Counted from the stretch's first letter, positions 1 through 6,433 are shown. The stretch is DNA of 11,966 bases from Micavibrio sp. UBA1672 (GCA_002320665.1 DCKO01000061.1:1-11966), one strand, 5' to 3'. Notes: a model not told the origin generated them from the sequence alone. Program-made: numbers and translations.

Positions 1-312
1 CAGATTTTCAACCGTGGCAAGACGGAGTTTTTCATCCTTTGTCAGCCCTTCGCGGATTTCTACCGCAACTTCGTAAGTCTCGTCCAGATCACCATTTTGT
101 TGCAACAAACACAAAGCGCGATAACGGCGTTCACCGCTGATAAGCTCGTAATTTTTCTTTTTGCCCTTGGGCTTGAAGACAACTAAATTTTGTAAAAGCC
201 CATCCTGTTTGATGCTTTGCGCCAGTCCTGCGATAGACGCATCATCAAAGCCGCTGCGCGGATTGTTTTCTGATGGGATGATTTGTGAAAGTTTTAATGT
301 TTGCAATGTCAT
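1..312 (-). CDS. parB: ParB/RepB-family partition protein, N-terminal part (cut by window edge)
   Basis: The 104 visible codons encode the N-terminal domain of a ParB/Spo0J-family protein, which binds centromere-like sites and uses CTP to load onto DNA during plasmid segregation. Visible family signatures are ENNPR at residues 15-19, a stretch resembling 'LAxSIxxxGLLQ' at about residues 30-41, and the CTP-binding motif GERRYRA at residues 60-66. The ATG at 312-310 is preceded on the minus strand by an AGGAG ribosome binding site about 6 bases upstream, which supports this start. The helix-turn-helix and dimerisation regions lie beyond the left edge. No ParA is in the window, and the gene is not directly joined to repC here, so it may belong either to a repABC-type locus or to the longer plasmid ParB-like proteins. 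The family call is firm; the exact role is inferred. Confidence 0.9.
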   Translation of the reverse strand, partial: MTLQTLKLSQIIPSENNPRSGFDDASIAGLAQSIKQDGLLQNLVVFKPKGKKKNYELISGERRYRALCLLQQNGDLDETYEVAVEIREGLTKDEKLRLATVENL

Positions 313-340
313 AGTTTTGCTCCTTTTGCATTTTTAGGTT

Positions 341-429
341 AAGTGCGGGTTGCACTTCTTTCCTACAGGCCGCGCAGCGGCTTAAAAGAGCCGGAATCAG
401 TCAAGTCCGAAACACTTCGTAAGAAGTGC
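341..429. promoter_or_regulatory. Nested inverted repeats in the parB leader
   Basis: The parB upstream region holds several short perfect hairpins: AAGTGC (341-346) with GCACTT (352-357); GCCGC (369-373) with GCGGC (377-381); CGGCT (378-382) with AGCCG (389-393), which competes with the previous one; and CACTTC (413-418) with GAAGTG (423-428). In addition GCACTTCTT (352-360) can pair at long range with AAGAAGTGC (421-429). The GCACTT core occurs repeatedly in both orientations. This could be a binding region for the partition protein or another regulator, or a structured mRNA leader. The sequence alone does not decide between these. Confidence 0.45.
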
Positions 430-434
430 CTGGG

Positions 435-486
435 CGAAATTTTCTTGTCTTTCCTAGAGAAACGACGGAAAGCATGAAAATTTTCG
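435..486. repeat. Imperfect stem-loop, copy 1 of a dispersed element
   Basis: The two arms (435-454 and 467-486) form a long imperfect hairpin around a 12-nt loop, TAGAGAAACGAC. The inner stem is CTTTCC (449-454) with GGAAAG (467-472), and the outer stem is CGAAATTTTC with GAAAATTTTCG. A second copy with the same architecture lies at 10316-10366. Between the copies the inner stem changes from C:G to T:A while pairing is kept, and the loop diverges after its first three bases. Its role is unknown; a recombination site, protein-binding site or structured RNA are all possible. Confidence 0.6.
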
Positions 487-524
487 GCTTACGGGCTTTA
501 CGGATTCTGGTAAGATAAAAAACA

Positions 525-542
525 AATAACTCATAAGTTATT
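525..542. promoter_or_regulatory. Operator-like palindrome O1 of the mobA/mobB module
   Basis: AATAACT-CATA-AGTTATT is a perfect inverted repeat of 7-bp arms with a 4-bp spacer, just upstream of the proposed -35 box. A near copy lies at 589-606. Paired palindromes flanking a promoter fit autoregulation by the XRE-like protein encoded downstream, which is the usual arrangement for antitoxin-like regulators. Binding is inferred. Confidence 0.6.
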
Positions 543-547
543 ATTTA

Positions 548-576
548 TTGATATTTGATAATATATATATTATATT
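548..576 (+). promoter_or_regulatory. Sigma-70-type promoter for mobA-mobB
   Basis: TTGATA at 548-553 and TATATT at 571-576 are separated by 17 bp within a very AT-rich stretch directly upstream of the two-gene module. The predicted transcription start is near 583. The promoter lies between the two palindromes at 525-542 and 589-606. Confidence 0.55.
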
Positions 577-588
577 TTTTATAGATTA

Positions 589-606
589 AATAACTTATAG
601 GTTATC
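589..606. promoter_or_regulatory. Operator-like palindrome O2, overlapping the mobA leader
   Basis: AATAACT-TATA-GGTTATC is an imperfect copy of the palindrome at 525-542, and its centre is 64 bp (about six helical turns) from it. It ends 3 bases before the ATG of the downstream gene, where a ribosome binding site would normally lie. No clear Shine-Dalgarno sequence is visible there, so occupancy or RNA sequence at this site could affect both transcription and translation. Confidence 0.5.
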
Positions 607-609
607 AAG

Positions 610-1071
610 ATGACCAAAGAAACAGCTAGAAAAGCTTTAGATAAGAAAATAGCAGCTTTACCTTCGTTACAGCAAATGCAAAGACCGCATAAAGGCTGGA
701 CAAAAGCCATTCGTGAAGCTTTGGGAATGACCACAAGTCAACTCGCTAAAAGATTAGGTGTTTCACAACCCCGCATCACATCACTGGAAAAAGCCGAACT
801 CGATGGAACAGTGACTTTAGCGACCTTGAGACGCGCTGCTGAAGCATTGGACTGTGCTCTGGTTTATTCATTTGTACCAAAAAAATCACTTCAAGAGACA
901 GTAAAAGATAGGGCGCGGCTCGTAGCAGCAAAACTCATTGGAAAGGTCGATCATACAATGTCTTTAGAGGCCCAAAACCTGAATAAGTTTGCCCTCGATG
1001 AAGAGATTGAAGAATTAGCTGAGCAGATAATCAGAGAAAAAAAACGTATTTTATGGGATGAATTAAAATGA
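610..1071 (+). CDS. Mobile mystery protein A: XRE-type HTH protein, putative antitoxin of the Fic module
   Basis: This 153-residue protein matches the 'mobile mystery protein A' family, which is almost always encoded directly before a Fic-domain 'mobile mystery protein B' on mobile DNA. Residues about 36-80 form a helix-turn-helix of the XRE/lambda-repressor type (LAKRLGVSQPRITSLEK). The N-terminal LDKKI...GWTKAIREALGM segment is also typical. The C-terminal third is acidic and helical and includes HTMSLE (115-120). There, T116-xxx-E120 resembles the (S/T)xxxE(G/N) inhibitory motif of Fic antitoxins but has Ala instead of Gly or Asn, so an inhibitory role is only a suggestion. The stop overlaps the next start (ATGATGG), implying translational coupling. 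It probably represses its own promoter through the flanking palindromes. Family and HTH are seen; antitoxin function is inferred. Confidence 0.85.
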   Translation: MTKETARKALDKKIAALPSLQQMQRPHKGWTKAIREALGMTTSQLAKRLGVSQPRITSLEKAELDGTVTLATLRRAAEALDCALVYSFVPKKSLQETVKDRARLVAAKLIGKVDHTMSLEAQNLNKFALDEEIEELAEQIIREKKRILWDELK

Positions 1072-1664
1072 TGGACGATATTTTCGAAGAACCTGACGAT
1101 GCGAACACACCTTTGACGGAAGAGGAAAAAGAAGGGTTAATTCCTTCTTATATTTCAACGCGTGCAGAACTTAACCAAGCAGAACAGCGCAATATCGTGA
1201 AGGCCGAATTATGGGCTCAATCCAAAAAACGAAATCCGCTTGATGTCACATTTTTGAAAAATTTACACAAACGCATGTATAACGAAGTCTGGGAATGGGC
1301 AGGAGAATTTCGTAAATCTGAGCGTAACATAGGCATTGATGCATATCGCATCTCCTCAGAACTAGCCCAGCTCATCAGTGATGTTCAATATCAGATCGAT
1401 CACAATAGCTTCCCTCCCGATGAAATCGCAGCACGGTTTCACCACAGGCTCGTCTTAATACACCCGTTTCCAAACGGAAATGGAAGACATAGCCGACTCG
1501 CAACTGATATATTGCTTAATTTTTTAAAGGAAGAACAGTTCACTTGGGGAGCAGGAGATCTCACAGCACGAGGTGACATCAGATCAAAATATATCGCCGC
1601 ATTGCGTGCGGCCGATAATCACGACTATGAGCCTTTAATGAAATTTGTCAGATCTGGGAGATGA
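1068..1664 (+). CDS. Mobile mystery protein B: Fic-domain AMP-transferase, putative toxin
   Basis: This 198-residue protein carries the complete Fic signature HPFPNGNGR at 132-140, with the catalytic His132 and the anion-binding NGNGR loop intact. Fic proteins usually transfer AMP from ATP onto hydroxyl groups of target proteins. The segment MYNEVWEWAGEFR at about 70-82 is the usual helix and flap region before the active site. The N-terminal IPSYISTRAELN matches the 'mobile mystery protein B' subfamily. It includes S30-xxx-E34, which loosely resembles the inhibitory (S/T)xxxE(G/N) motif but lacks the final Gly or Asn. The gene overlaps the preceding HTH gene by 4 bp. The pair appears to have entered between two pieces of a repC-downstream region whose paralogue at 10316-10523 has only about 75 bp at this spot. 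Active-site integrity is seen; the target and toxicity are inferred. Confidence 0.88.
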   Translation: MMDDIFEEPDDANTPLTEEEKEGLIPSYISTRAELNQAEQRNIVKAELWAQSKKRNPLDVTFLKNLHKRMYNEVWEWAGEFRKSERNIGIDAYRISSELAQLISDVQYQIDHNSFPPDEIAARFHHRLVLIHPFPNGNGRHSRLATDILLNFLKEEQFTWGAGDLTARGDIRSKYIAALRAADNHDYEPLMKFVRSGR

Positions 1665-1731
1665 GAACTCAAAATCTGCACGGGATCTTGAGACGATATG
1701 GAGCAGTACACCTCCTCATACAAAGAGAATT

Positions 1732-1814
1732 ATAGAAATAGCGTTTCTGATTCACTTCAAGGTACAATGACACGACCAAGAATGCTGAGCGTAACGAGAG
1801 AGGCTGGTATTTTT
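1732..1814. repeat. Dispersed repeat, copy 1 (matches 10440-10523)
   Basis: This stretch begins ATAGAAA and contains TCAAGGTACAATGACACG at 1757-1774, CTGAGCG and CGAGAGAGGC. From 1757 to 1814 about 46 of 58 bases match 10467-10523, and weaker similarity extends left to 1732. In both places it lies just downstream of a minus-strand nuclease gene or its remnant. The copies are similar in non-coding bases, so this is a DNA or RNA element, or shared ancestry of the whole segment. Confidence 0.7.
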
Positions 1815-1945
1815 CCCATAACCCCTCAATAATGAAGGAATTTCAACTCTTACAGGCCAGTCACACGAATTTTTGATTCCGCCGTTTTTTTGAGGCTTGT
1901 CAGCCTTTGCGACAAAGACCCCACTTACCCACATTTTTCGTGGAT
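1815..1945 (-). pseudogene. Remnant of a thermonuclease-like gene (internally deleted)
   Basis: No convincing gene is present here, but the minus strand keeps two pieces resembling the intact nuclease gene at 10533-11003. The 5' piece, GTGGGTAAGTGGGGTC..., starting at 1943, resembles the intact gene's GTG start and signal-peptide region. The 3' piece keeps CAAAAAAACGG, matching the QKNG codons of the intact gene. The distance from this to the shared CGAGAGAGG repeat is 89 bases here and 91 in the intact copy. Most of the central coding region is missing. A conserved CCAC-ATTTTTC-GTGG hairpin (1929-1943) marks the 5' end, as in the other copy. The homology is inferred by eye from collinearity, not from a strong protein match. 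Confidence 0.5.
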
Positions 1946-2026
1946 GAAATCGTGGATTATTTTTTTTATCCATTATCCAGCCACTCATCCCATCGCGCCA
2001 TAAAGTGAGAAATGATAAATTTTGCT

Positions 2027-2335
2027 TCATTGTAATCGGTTATTGTAATCGGTTGAAGGCATCGCTTCCTTCGCTTTAAACGCCTCACTCAGTTTGTCCA
2101 GATAAGATCGCTCGTATGCATTTATCGTGAACAAGGAGGATTTTAACAACCACCCGGCATCGTCAAAATCAGATTGAGACGGATGGTAAAAACGCTCCCC
2201 ATGCATGATGGATTTCATCTTCAAATATCCCGAGATTTTCTCGGAAGCCTTTGCCCGTTCTTCCTCCGTCATCAGATTTAGCTCTCTGAGAAAAACAGAT
2301 GAATCACCGAGGAATTGTTTTGAAAAATCAGACAT
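2027..2335 (-). CDS. Small hypothetical protein downstream of repC', C-terminus frameshifted
   Basis: This 102-residue soluble protein is of unrecognised family (MSDFSKQFLGDSSVFLRELN...), with acidic helical segments and no membrane segment or known motif. The start at 2335 is chosen because it overlaps the end of the repC remnant and is preceded by GGAGAAG at a good distance. An upstream in-frame start at 2365 would lie inside the repC reading frame. The last codons fall in a perfect 13-bp tandem duplication (2029-2054). Removing one copy restores an open frame that continues with EAKFIISHFMARWDEWLDNG and stops at 1966, giving a 118-residue protein. The present ORF is therefore probably a truncated allele. 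The equivalent spot in the paralogous region (11003-11049) has no such gene. The role is unknown; position suggests a replicon-associated accessory gene. Confidence 0.6.
   Translation of the reverse strand: MSDFSKQFLGDSSVFLRELNLMTEEERAKASEKISGYLKMKSIMHGERFYHPSQSDFDDAGWLLKSSLFTINAYERSYLDKLSEAFKAKEAMPSTDYNNRLQ
2029..2054. repeat. 13-bp perfect tandem duplication causing a frameshift
   Basis: ATTGTAATCGGTT occurs twice in a row (2029-2041 and 2042-2054). Thirteen is not a multiple of three, so the duplication shifts the minus-strand reading frame near the end of the small gene that starts at 2335. The alternative frame of the 118-residue version ends with a TAA at 1968-1966. Confidence 0.9.
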
Positions 2336-2686
2336 ATTTTTCTTCTCCACGTTTGAGCAGACCAAACACGGAACCTTGTAAATTCAGTTCGCCTGTTTTG
2401 GCTCTGGCAACCATTTTGCGCAAATATCCGCCCGGATTATGAACCGGATTTTCAGGATCTTGTGATTTCTGATCGATAATCATGATACAGATGGCCGCGC
2501 CGGATCGTCCGAGCGTGTCACACGCATCCCACCATGCTGTTTTATTGATTTTCAGCGTCGGGAGGAGGGCATGAGCGGCTTCAATCAGATCATCCCATGA
2601 CATAGCACGATTATGGAGCGGGATATGATCCTTGAACCGATCTGAACAAGCGTTTAACATGATTTTCCATGTTATGTGCCCTAAAT
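2328..2686 (-). pseudogene. repC: 3' fragment of a second repC, truncated by the Tn3 element
   Basis: The minus-strand frame encodes the C-terminal domain of a RepC-type plasmid replication initiator (GGYLRKMVARAKTGELNLQG and preceding WWDACDTLGRSGAAICIMI). It matches the RepC at the right edge in about 94 of 110 residues. Homology continues in frame past the ATG at 2660, through the codons for GHITWKIM, up to the last base before the transposon terminal repeat. The ATG is therefore internal and the gene is a broken 3' remnant. The N-terminal DNA-binding domain is missing and is not found on the other side of the transposon, which is IS110 sequence. It cannot act as an initiator. The small gene starting at 2335 overlaps its end. 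Confidence 0.88.
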
Positions 2687-2724
2687 GGGGGCGTTTGCAG
2701 GAGAGTGTGAAATCCTACCTTAAG
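2687..2724 (+). repeat. Left 38-bp terminal inverted repeat of the Tn3 element
   Basis: It starts GGGGGCGTTTGCAGGAGAG and ends ACCTTAAG. Compared with the right end (9830-9867, read on the minus strand) it differs only at position 5 (G here, T there). Its inner end overlaps the TAA stop of tnpA, as is common in Tn3 elements. Confidence 0.96.
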
Positions 2725-5680
2725 CGGCCTCAGCATACAGATTATCGCGCAGAGGGCGGAGATTCTGCATCGAAGTGGCTATAGCAGACTTCCAGTTATA
2801 TTCGCCGGTTAGGACGATATGCTCCCACGGTAAAGGTGAAATATGACGTAATAACTCTTCCGGCGGTAGCCTGCCTTCCTCTTTGAGCCGTTCAACGGCC
2901 TTGCCCAGATAAACGGTATTCCAAAGAATGATTGCTGCCGTCATGAGATTCAAGCCACTGGCGCGATGAGACTGGTTTTCCCGTGTCCGGTCGCGTAACT
3001 CTCCGAGACGCCCCATGAACAAAGCCTTTGCTAGAGCGTTTCTTGCTTCACCTTTGTTCAGGCCGATCTGAACACGGCGGCGCAAATCATTGTCTTGCAT
3101 CCAGTCCAGCATAAACAGAGTGCGCTCTATACGCCCGATTTCCCGCAAGGCATGAGCAAGGCCATTTTGCCGGGGATAAGCCGCGAGCTTTTGTAAAATA
3201 TGAGACGGTTTTGCAGCGCCTGCGGCCATGGACGCCGCCAACCGCAATGCATCATGCCAGTGCGTACGGATCAATTTTTCGTTGATGCGCCCACCGATAA
3301 GAGGTTCCAGCACAGGCCATGTAGATGCTGAACCGAAAGTGTAGAGTTTTTTATCGTGTAGATCGCGAATGCGGGGCGCAAAACGAAAGCCAAGCAAGGC
3401 TGAAACAGCAAAAACATGATCTGTGAATCCACCTGTATCTGTATAATGCTCCTCGATTTTCAGGTTGCTTTCATGGCGAAGCAGTCCATCCAAAACATGA
3501 GGTGCTTCATGGGCAGTGGCTGGAATAACTTTGGTATGATAAGGCCCGAATTGATCGGATATGTGGGTGTAGAAAGAAACGCCGGGACTGTTGCCATACT
3601 TTGCGTTCACGACATTCATGGCTTCGCCCTGACCACCTGCAGAAAAATGCTGTCCGTCAGATGATGAGGTCGTTCCATCACCCCACAGGGCAGAAAATGC
3701 CTGCTCACGTTGAGCATCGATCAGAACGGCAAGAGCTTTATCATAAGTTTCTTCCCGCACATGCCAATCTGCACTACGCAGCAATTCCCAAAAAGAATAA
3801 CCATTACAGGCATCAGCCATGCGCCGCAAACCGAGATTAAGGCCGTCTGCCAGAATAACGGTCAAAAGCGCATGGGGATCTTTGGGCGGCACACCAGTTC
3901 GCAGATGTGTGAAAGTATCGGTAAATCCTGTCCAACTATTAACTTCAGCCAAAAGATCCGTAATGCGCACGCGAGGAACCATGTCGTAAAGTTTCCTCGC
4001 CAGAATGTCTACATCCTCCGGCACTGCTCGTTTTAGTGGGGATAGCTGCAATTTATCTCCTTGTATTTTGGCATAGGACAAGGTGTTGTTTTTCAGTGCT
4101 TTCGACACAGTTTTTAGTCTATCGTGAGCAGCACTGCGTTGTCCATCCAGCCATTGCTCGGCCTGTAAGGGGACGGCGATTTTGGTACAGGTCGAAACAG
4201 CCGGAACGGGTAATAATTCCTGTTCTATACTGCGGTAACGACGGCTTTCATTGATCCAGATGTCTCCGGAGCGTAGGGCATTCCGCAATTCGAATAAAAC
4301 GCAAATTTCCCAATAGCGACGATCAATTCTTCCATTGGAATGCACATGTTTTCGCCATTTATCGCGAACAAAGCTTGTTGGAATTTTTTCCGATAAGTGA
4401 CGATTGGTTCCGGCATTCATCTCCCGTAGAACATTCACAGCTTCCAGCAAGGATTTGGCCGCAGGAGAAGCATGAAATTCAAAAGAAGCCAAAAACCTAG
4501 GCGCGTAACGTCGCAGTCGGTTATAACCGCTCGGTAAGAAATCGACAGGTGATGTATCCACTTTGCCTATCAGATTTTGTGTGCTGTACACAGCACTTTC
4601 AAAATCCTGCCACGGCATCATGCGTTCCAGCACGGTATAGGGATCGTCACCATATTGACGAGCGCGGATCAAAGCCATACCCACATCCGAAAAACATTGT
4701 AGGGAGCGCGTTACACTTGTTCTTTCCTCGCGAACAATTTCATCCTGATGACGTTTGGCCTGATTATAAAGACGGCCTGTAATCCGCTCATGTGTTTCGA
4801 TAGCTGCATCGGTAAAAAGACAGCGCCATTCTGAAGCGCATGATACGAGAATGGATAATCTGCGATCTTCCGGCAACTCCTGTAGCGTGCCGGTATATAG
4901 TCGTTCCCCCTCTTTGCGCAGGCGTGTAATTCGGTGCGGCAGAATATTTTTTGTTATGTCGGGCCTCAGATTTATGGTTTTGATCGTATCAAGACGATCA
5001 AGAACCCTGTTCATCGCCGCCGAATTCATCCCAGGAGCGGCCTGACGGAGCCATACAAATTTGCTGATACCGTTTTCCATTTTCTCATGCAATAAAGCCT
5101 CAAGACAATCTTTTGTTTTAGGATCGAGTCGTTGCGCAATTCTCCGCGCAATGCGGCGTTCAGCTTCAACCAAAGCGTCAGCACACAGTCTTTCGACTGT
5201 AGAAGCCGCCGGAACAATAATCTTCTGCCGTCGAAGCTCTTCAAGAAATGAAGCGGCCAAACCAAAATTATCCCGTGCTTGTTCTGCTGCCCCAACCAGC
5301 CACTCCAGCATGTCAGCACGAATATCGCCTGAAAACGAACGGTAGGCATAAGTTTCTTGCAATCGTGACAGATGTTGATAGCGGGTTTCTTCACGCTGTG
5401 CGTATCCTTCCAGTTCTGCCCCTGAAAAACCGAGCTGGGCAGCGATAAAGGCCAGCATCCTCTCCGGGATCAATTCTCGTGGCTGCAATAATCGACCAGG
5501 AAACCGGAAGGCACAAAGTTGCAGAGCAAATCCGATCTGATTACGCTTCCGACGTTGCCTTTTGATAATGGCAACATCTTCATCGCTCAAAGCATAAAAT
5601 CGGATCATCGTTTCTTCGTCATCCGGCAGTCCGAACAACAATGTTCGTTGCCGCTCTGTCAAAACTGTTCTATGTGCCAT
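2720..5680 (-). CDS. tnpA: Tn3-family transposase
   Basis: This 986-residue protein has the full length of Tn3-family transposases, which cut the 38-bp ends and drive replicative transposition through a cointegrate. Residues about 1-165 match the N-terminal DNA-binding DUF4158-type region; residues about 580-970 are the catalytic domain. The DDE residues fall at the Asp in GDGTTSSSDGQ (668 or 675), Asp748 in YTDTGGFTDH and Glu878 in NKGEARNALAKALF, followed by the conserved LWNTVY. No frameshift is seen. The ATG at 5680 is preceded by GGGAAG on the minus strand. Its stop lies in the left terminal repeat, and it is transcribed away from tnpR across the shared intergenic region, where resolvase binding usually represses both genes. 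It should be functional. Confidence 0.97.
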   Translation of the reverse strand: MAHRTVLTERQRTLLFGLPDDEETMIRFYALSDEDVAIIKRQRRKRNQIGFALQLCAFRFPGRLLQPRELIPERMLAFIAAQLGFSGAELEGYAQREETRYQHLSRLQETYAYRSFSGDIRADMLEWLVGAAEQARDNFGLAASFLEELRRQKIIVPAASTVERLCADALVEAERRIARRIAQRLDPKTKDCLEALLHEKMENGISKFVWLRQAAPGMNSAAMNRVLDRLDTIKTINLRPDITKNILPHRITRLRKEGERLYTGTLQELPEDRRLSILVSCASEWRCLFTDAAIETHERITGRLYNQAKRHQDEIVREERTSVTRSLQCFSDVGMALIRARQYGDDPYTVLERMMPWQDFESAVYSTQNLIGKVDTSPVDFLPSGYNRLRRYAPRFLASFEFHASPAAKSLLEAVNVLREMNAGTNRHLSEKIPTSFVRDKWRKHVHSNGRIDRRYWEICVLFELRNALRSGDIWINESRRYRSIEQELLPVPAVSTCTKIAVPLQAEQWLDGQRSAAHDRLKTVSKALKNNTLSYAKIQGDKLQLSPLKRAVPEDVDILARKLYDMVPRVRITDLLAEVNSWTGFTDTFTHLRTGVPPKDPHALLTVILADGLNLGLRRMADACNGYSFWELLRSADWHVREETYDKALAVLIDAQREQAFSALWGDGTTSSSDGQHFSAGGQGEAMNVVNAKYGNSPGVSFYTHISDQFGPYHTKVIPATAHEAPHVLDGLLRHESNLKIEEHYTDTGGFTDHVFAVSALLGFRFAPRIRDLHDKKLYTFGSASTWPVLEPLIGGRINEKLIRTHWHDALRLAASMAAGAAKPSHILQKLAAYPRQNGLAHALREIGRIERTLFMLDWMQDNDLRRRVQIGLNKGEARNALAKALFMGRLGELRDRTRENQSHRASGLNLMTAAIILWNTVYLGKAVERLKEEGRLPPEELLRHISPLPWEHIVLTGEYNWKSAIATSMQNLRPLRDNLYAEAA

Positions 5681-5816
5681 ATTTTGCTTCCCGTTCTTTC
5701 AAAAATGCATTACTTTTTATTGACAATATGAAACAGGTTTTTGCAAGCACAAACTGCGCGGAAGTGCATAACAGCCAAAAGCCTTTTTTAAACGACCGTT
5801 TGTGAAAGGGTAGGAC
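5681..5816. promoter_or_regulatory. Probable res site and divergent promoter region between tnpA and tnpR
   Basis: This 136-bp AT-rich gap between the divergent transposase and resolvase genes is where Tn3-type elements keep their resolution site and both promoters. A 12-bp palindrome, AAACG-AC-CGTTT, lies at 5790-5801, 15 bases before the tnpR start. Further short inverted words (for example TGCA-containing segments near 5741-5770) are present, but I could not define three resolvase subsites or a convincing -10/-35 pair by eye. Confidence 0.55.
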
Positions 5817-6386
5817 GTGATTTTCGGATATAACCGCATCTCGAAAGGCGATGATCAAAATGCCAGATTACAGATCAAAGCGTTTAAAGAGGTGGGCGTT
5901 GAAAAAACATTCGAAGAAAATGCTTCCGGCGGACGTTGGGATCGTCCGGCACTACACACCATGCTCGATCAACTTCGTAAGGATGATATTGTCGTGGTTT
6001 GGAAACTGGATCGATTGTCTCGCTCCTTGAAAGACCTGCTCGTTATCATGGAAAAAATTGATAATGCCGGTGCAGGCTTTAAAAGCCTGACGGAATCCAT
6101 AGACACCACCAACGCCGCAGGTCGCATGATGATGCAAATGGTTGGAGCTTTTGCTGAGTTTGAACGTGAAATGATCCGTGAACGCACAAAAGCCGGACTT
6201 GATGCCGCCAGAGCCGAAGGTCGTGTTGGTGGTCGCCGCCCTAAACTTCGTGACGACCAGAAAAAGGACATCATAGAGAATGTTCTTTCAGGTCGTAAAA
6301 CCGGAGCGCAGATGGCAAGGCTCTATAATGTAAGCGAAGCTACGATTTCCCGCATCGTTGCAAAACATAGGGAGCCTATCTCCTGA
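5817..6386 (+). CDS. tnpR: Serine recombinase (Tn3-type resolvase)
   Basis: This 189-residue protein has the standard length for a resolvase/invertase of the small serine recombinase family, which resolves transposition cointegrates at res. The N-terminal IFGYNRIS motif places the nucleophile Ser at residue 9, in the usual GYxRxS context. KLDRLSRSLKDLL at about 63-75 holds the conserved active-site arginines, and FAEFEREMIRERTKAGL is the canonical E-helix. Residues about 140-185 form a C-terminal helix-turn-helix (GAQMARLYNVSEATISRIV) that binds res. The start is a GTG preceded by AAAGGGTAGG. Transcription is divergent from tnpA. It appears intact. Confidence 0.96.
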   Translation: MIFGYNRISKGDDQNARLQIKAFKEVGVEKTFEENASGGRWDRPALHTMLDQLRKDDIVVVWKLDRLSRSLKDLLVIMEKIDNAGAGFKSLTESIDTTNAAGRMMMQMVGAFAEFEREMIRERTKAGLDAARAEGRVGGRRPKLRDDQKKDIIENVLSGRKTGAQMARLYNVSEATISRIVAKHREPIS

Positions 6387-6403
6387 AATGACTCCAGTAT
6401 CAA

Positions 6404-6433
6404 TTGACGCGCACTCACTTTGGGTGCTATCAA
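6404..6433 (+). promoter_or_regulatory. Possible promoter for the small membrane protein gene
   Basis: TTGACG (6404-6409) and TATCAA (6428-6433) are separated by 18 bp, about 27 bases ahead of the ATG at 6460. The -10 box is only a moderate match. Read-through from tnpR is an alternative source of transcription. Confidence 0.3.

Noticed and set aside
341..429. CRISPR-like or iteron array upstream of parB
   Set aside because: The repeats are short inverted words with irregular spacing and no equal-length spacers, so they do not form a CRISPR or a standard iteron array.
435..486. Integron attC site
   Set aside because: The ends lack the RYYYAAC/GTTRRRY core and no integrase or cassette boundary is nearby.
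1661..1735. 24-codon plus-strand ORF overlapping the Fic gene stop by ATGA
   Set aside because: It is too short, has no recognisable features, and runs into the dispersed repeat. The overlap is likely chance.
1752..2030. 92-residue minus-strand ORF with an ATGA overlap to the small gene before it
   Set aside because: Its first part is the +1 frame shadow of the tail of the 118-residue gene, its middle overlaps the nuclease remnant, and its end lies in the dispersed non-coding repeat. No protein-like conservation supports it.
3416..5448. Several plus-strand ORFs of 60-120 codons inside the transposase gene
   Set aside because: They are opposite-strand shadows of tnpA without ribosome binding sites or recognisable domains.
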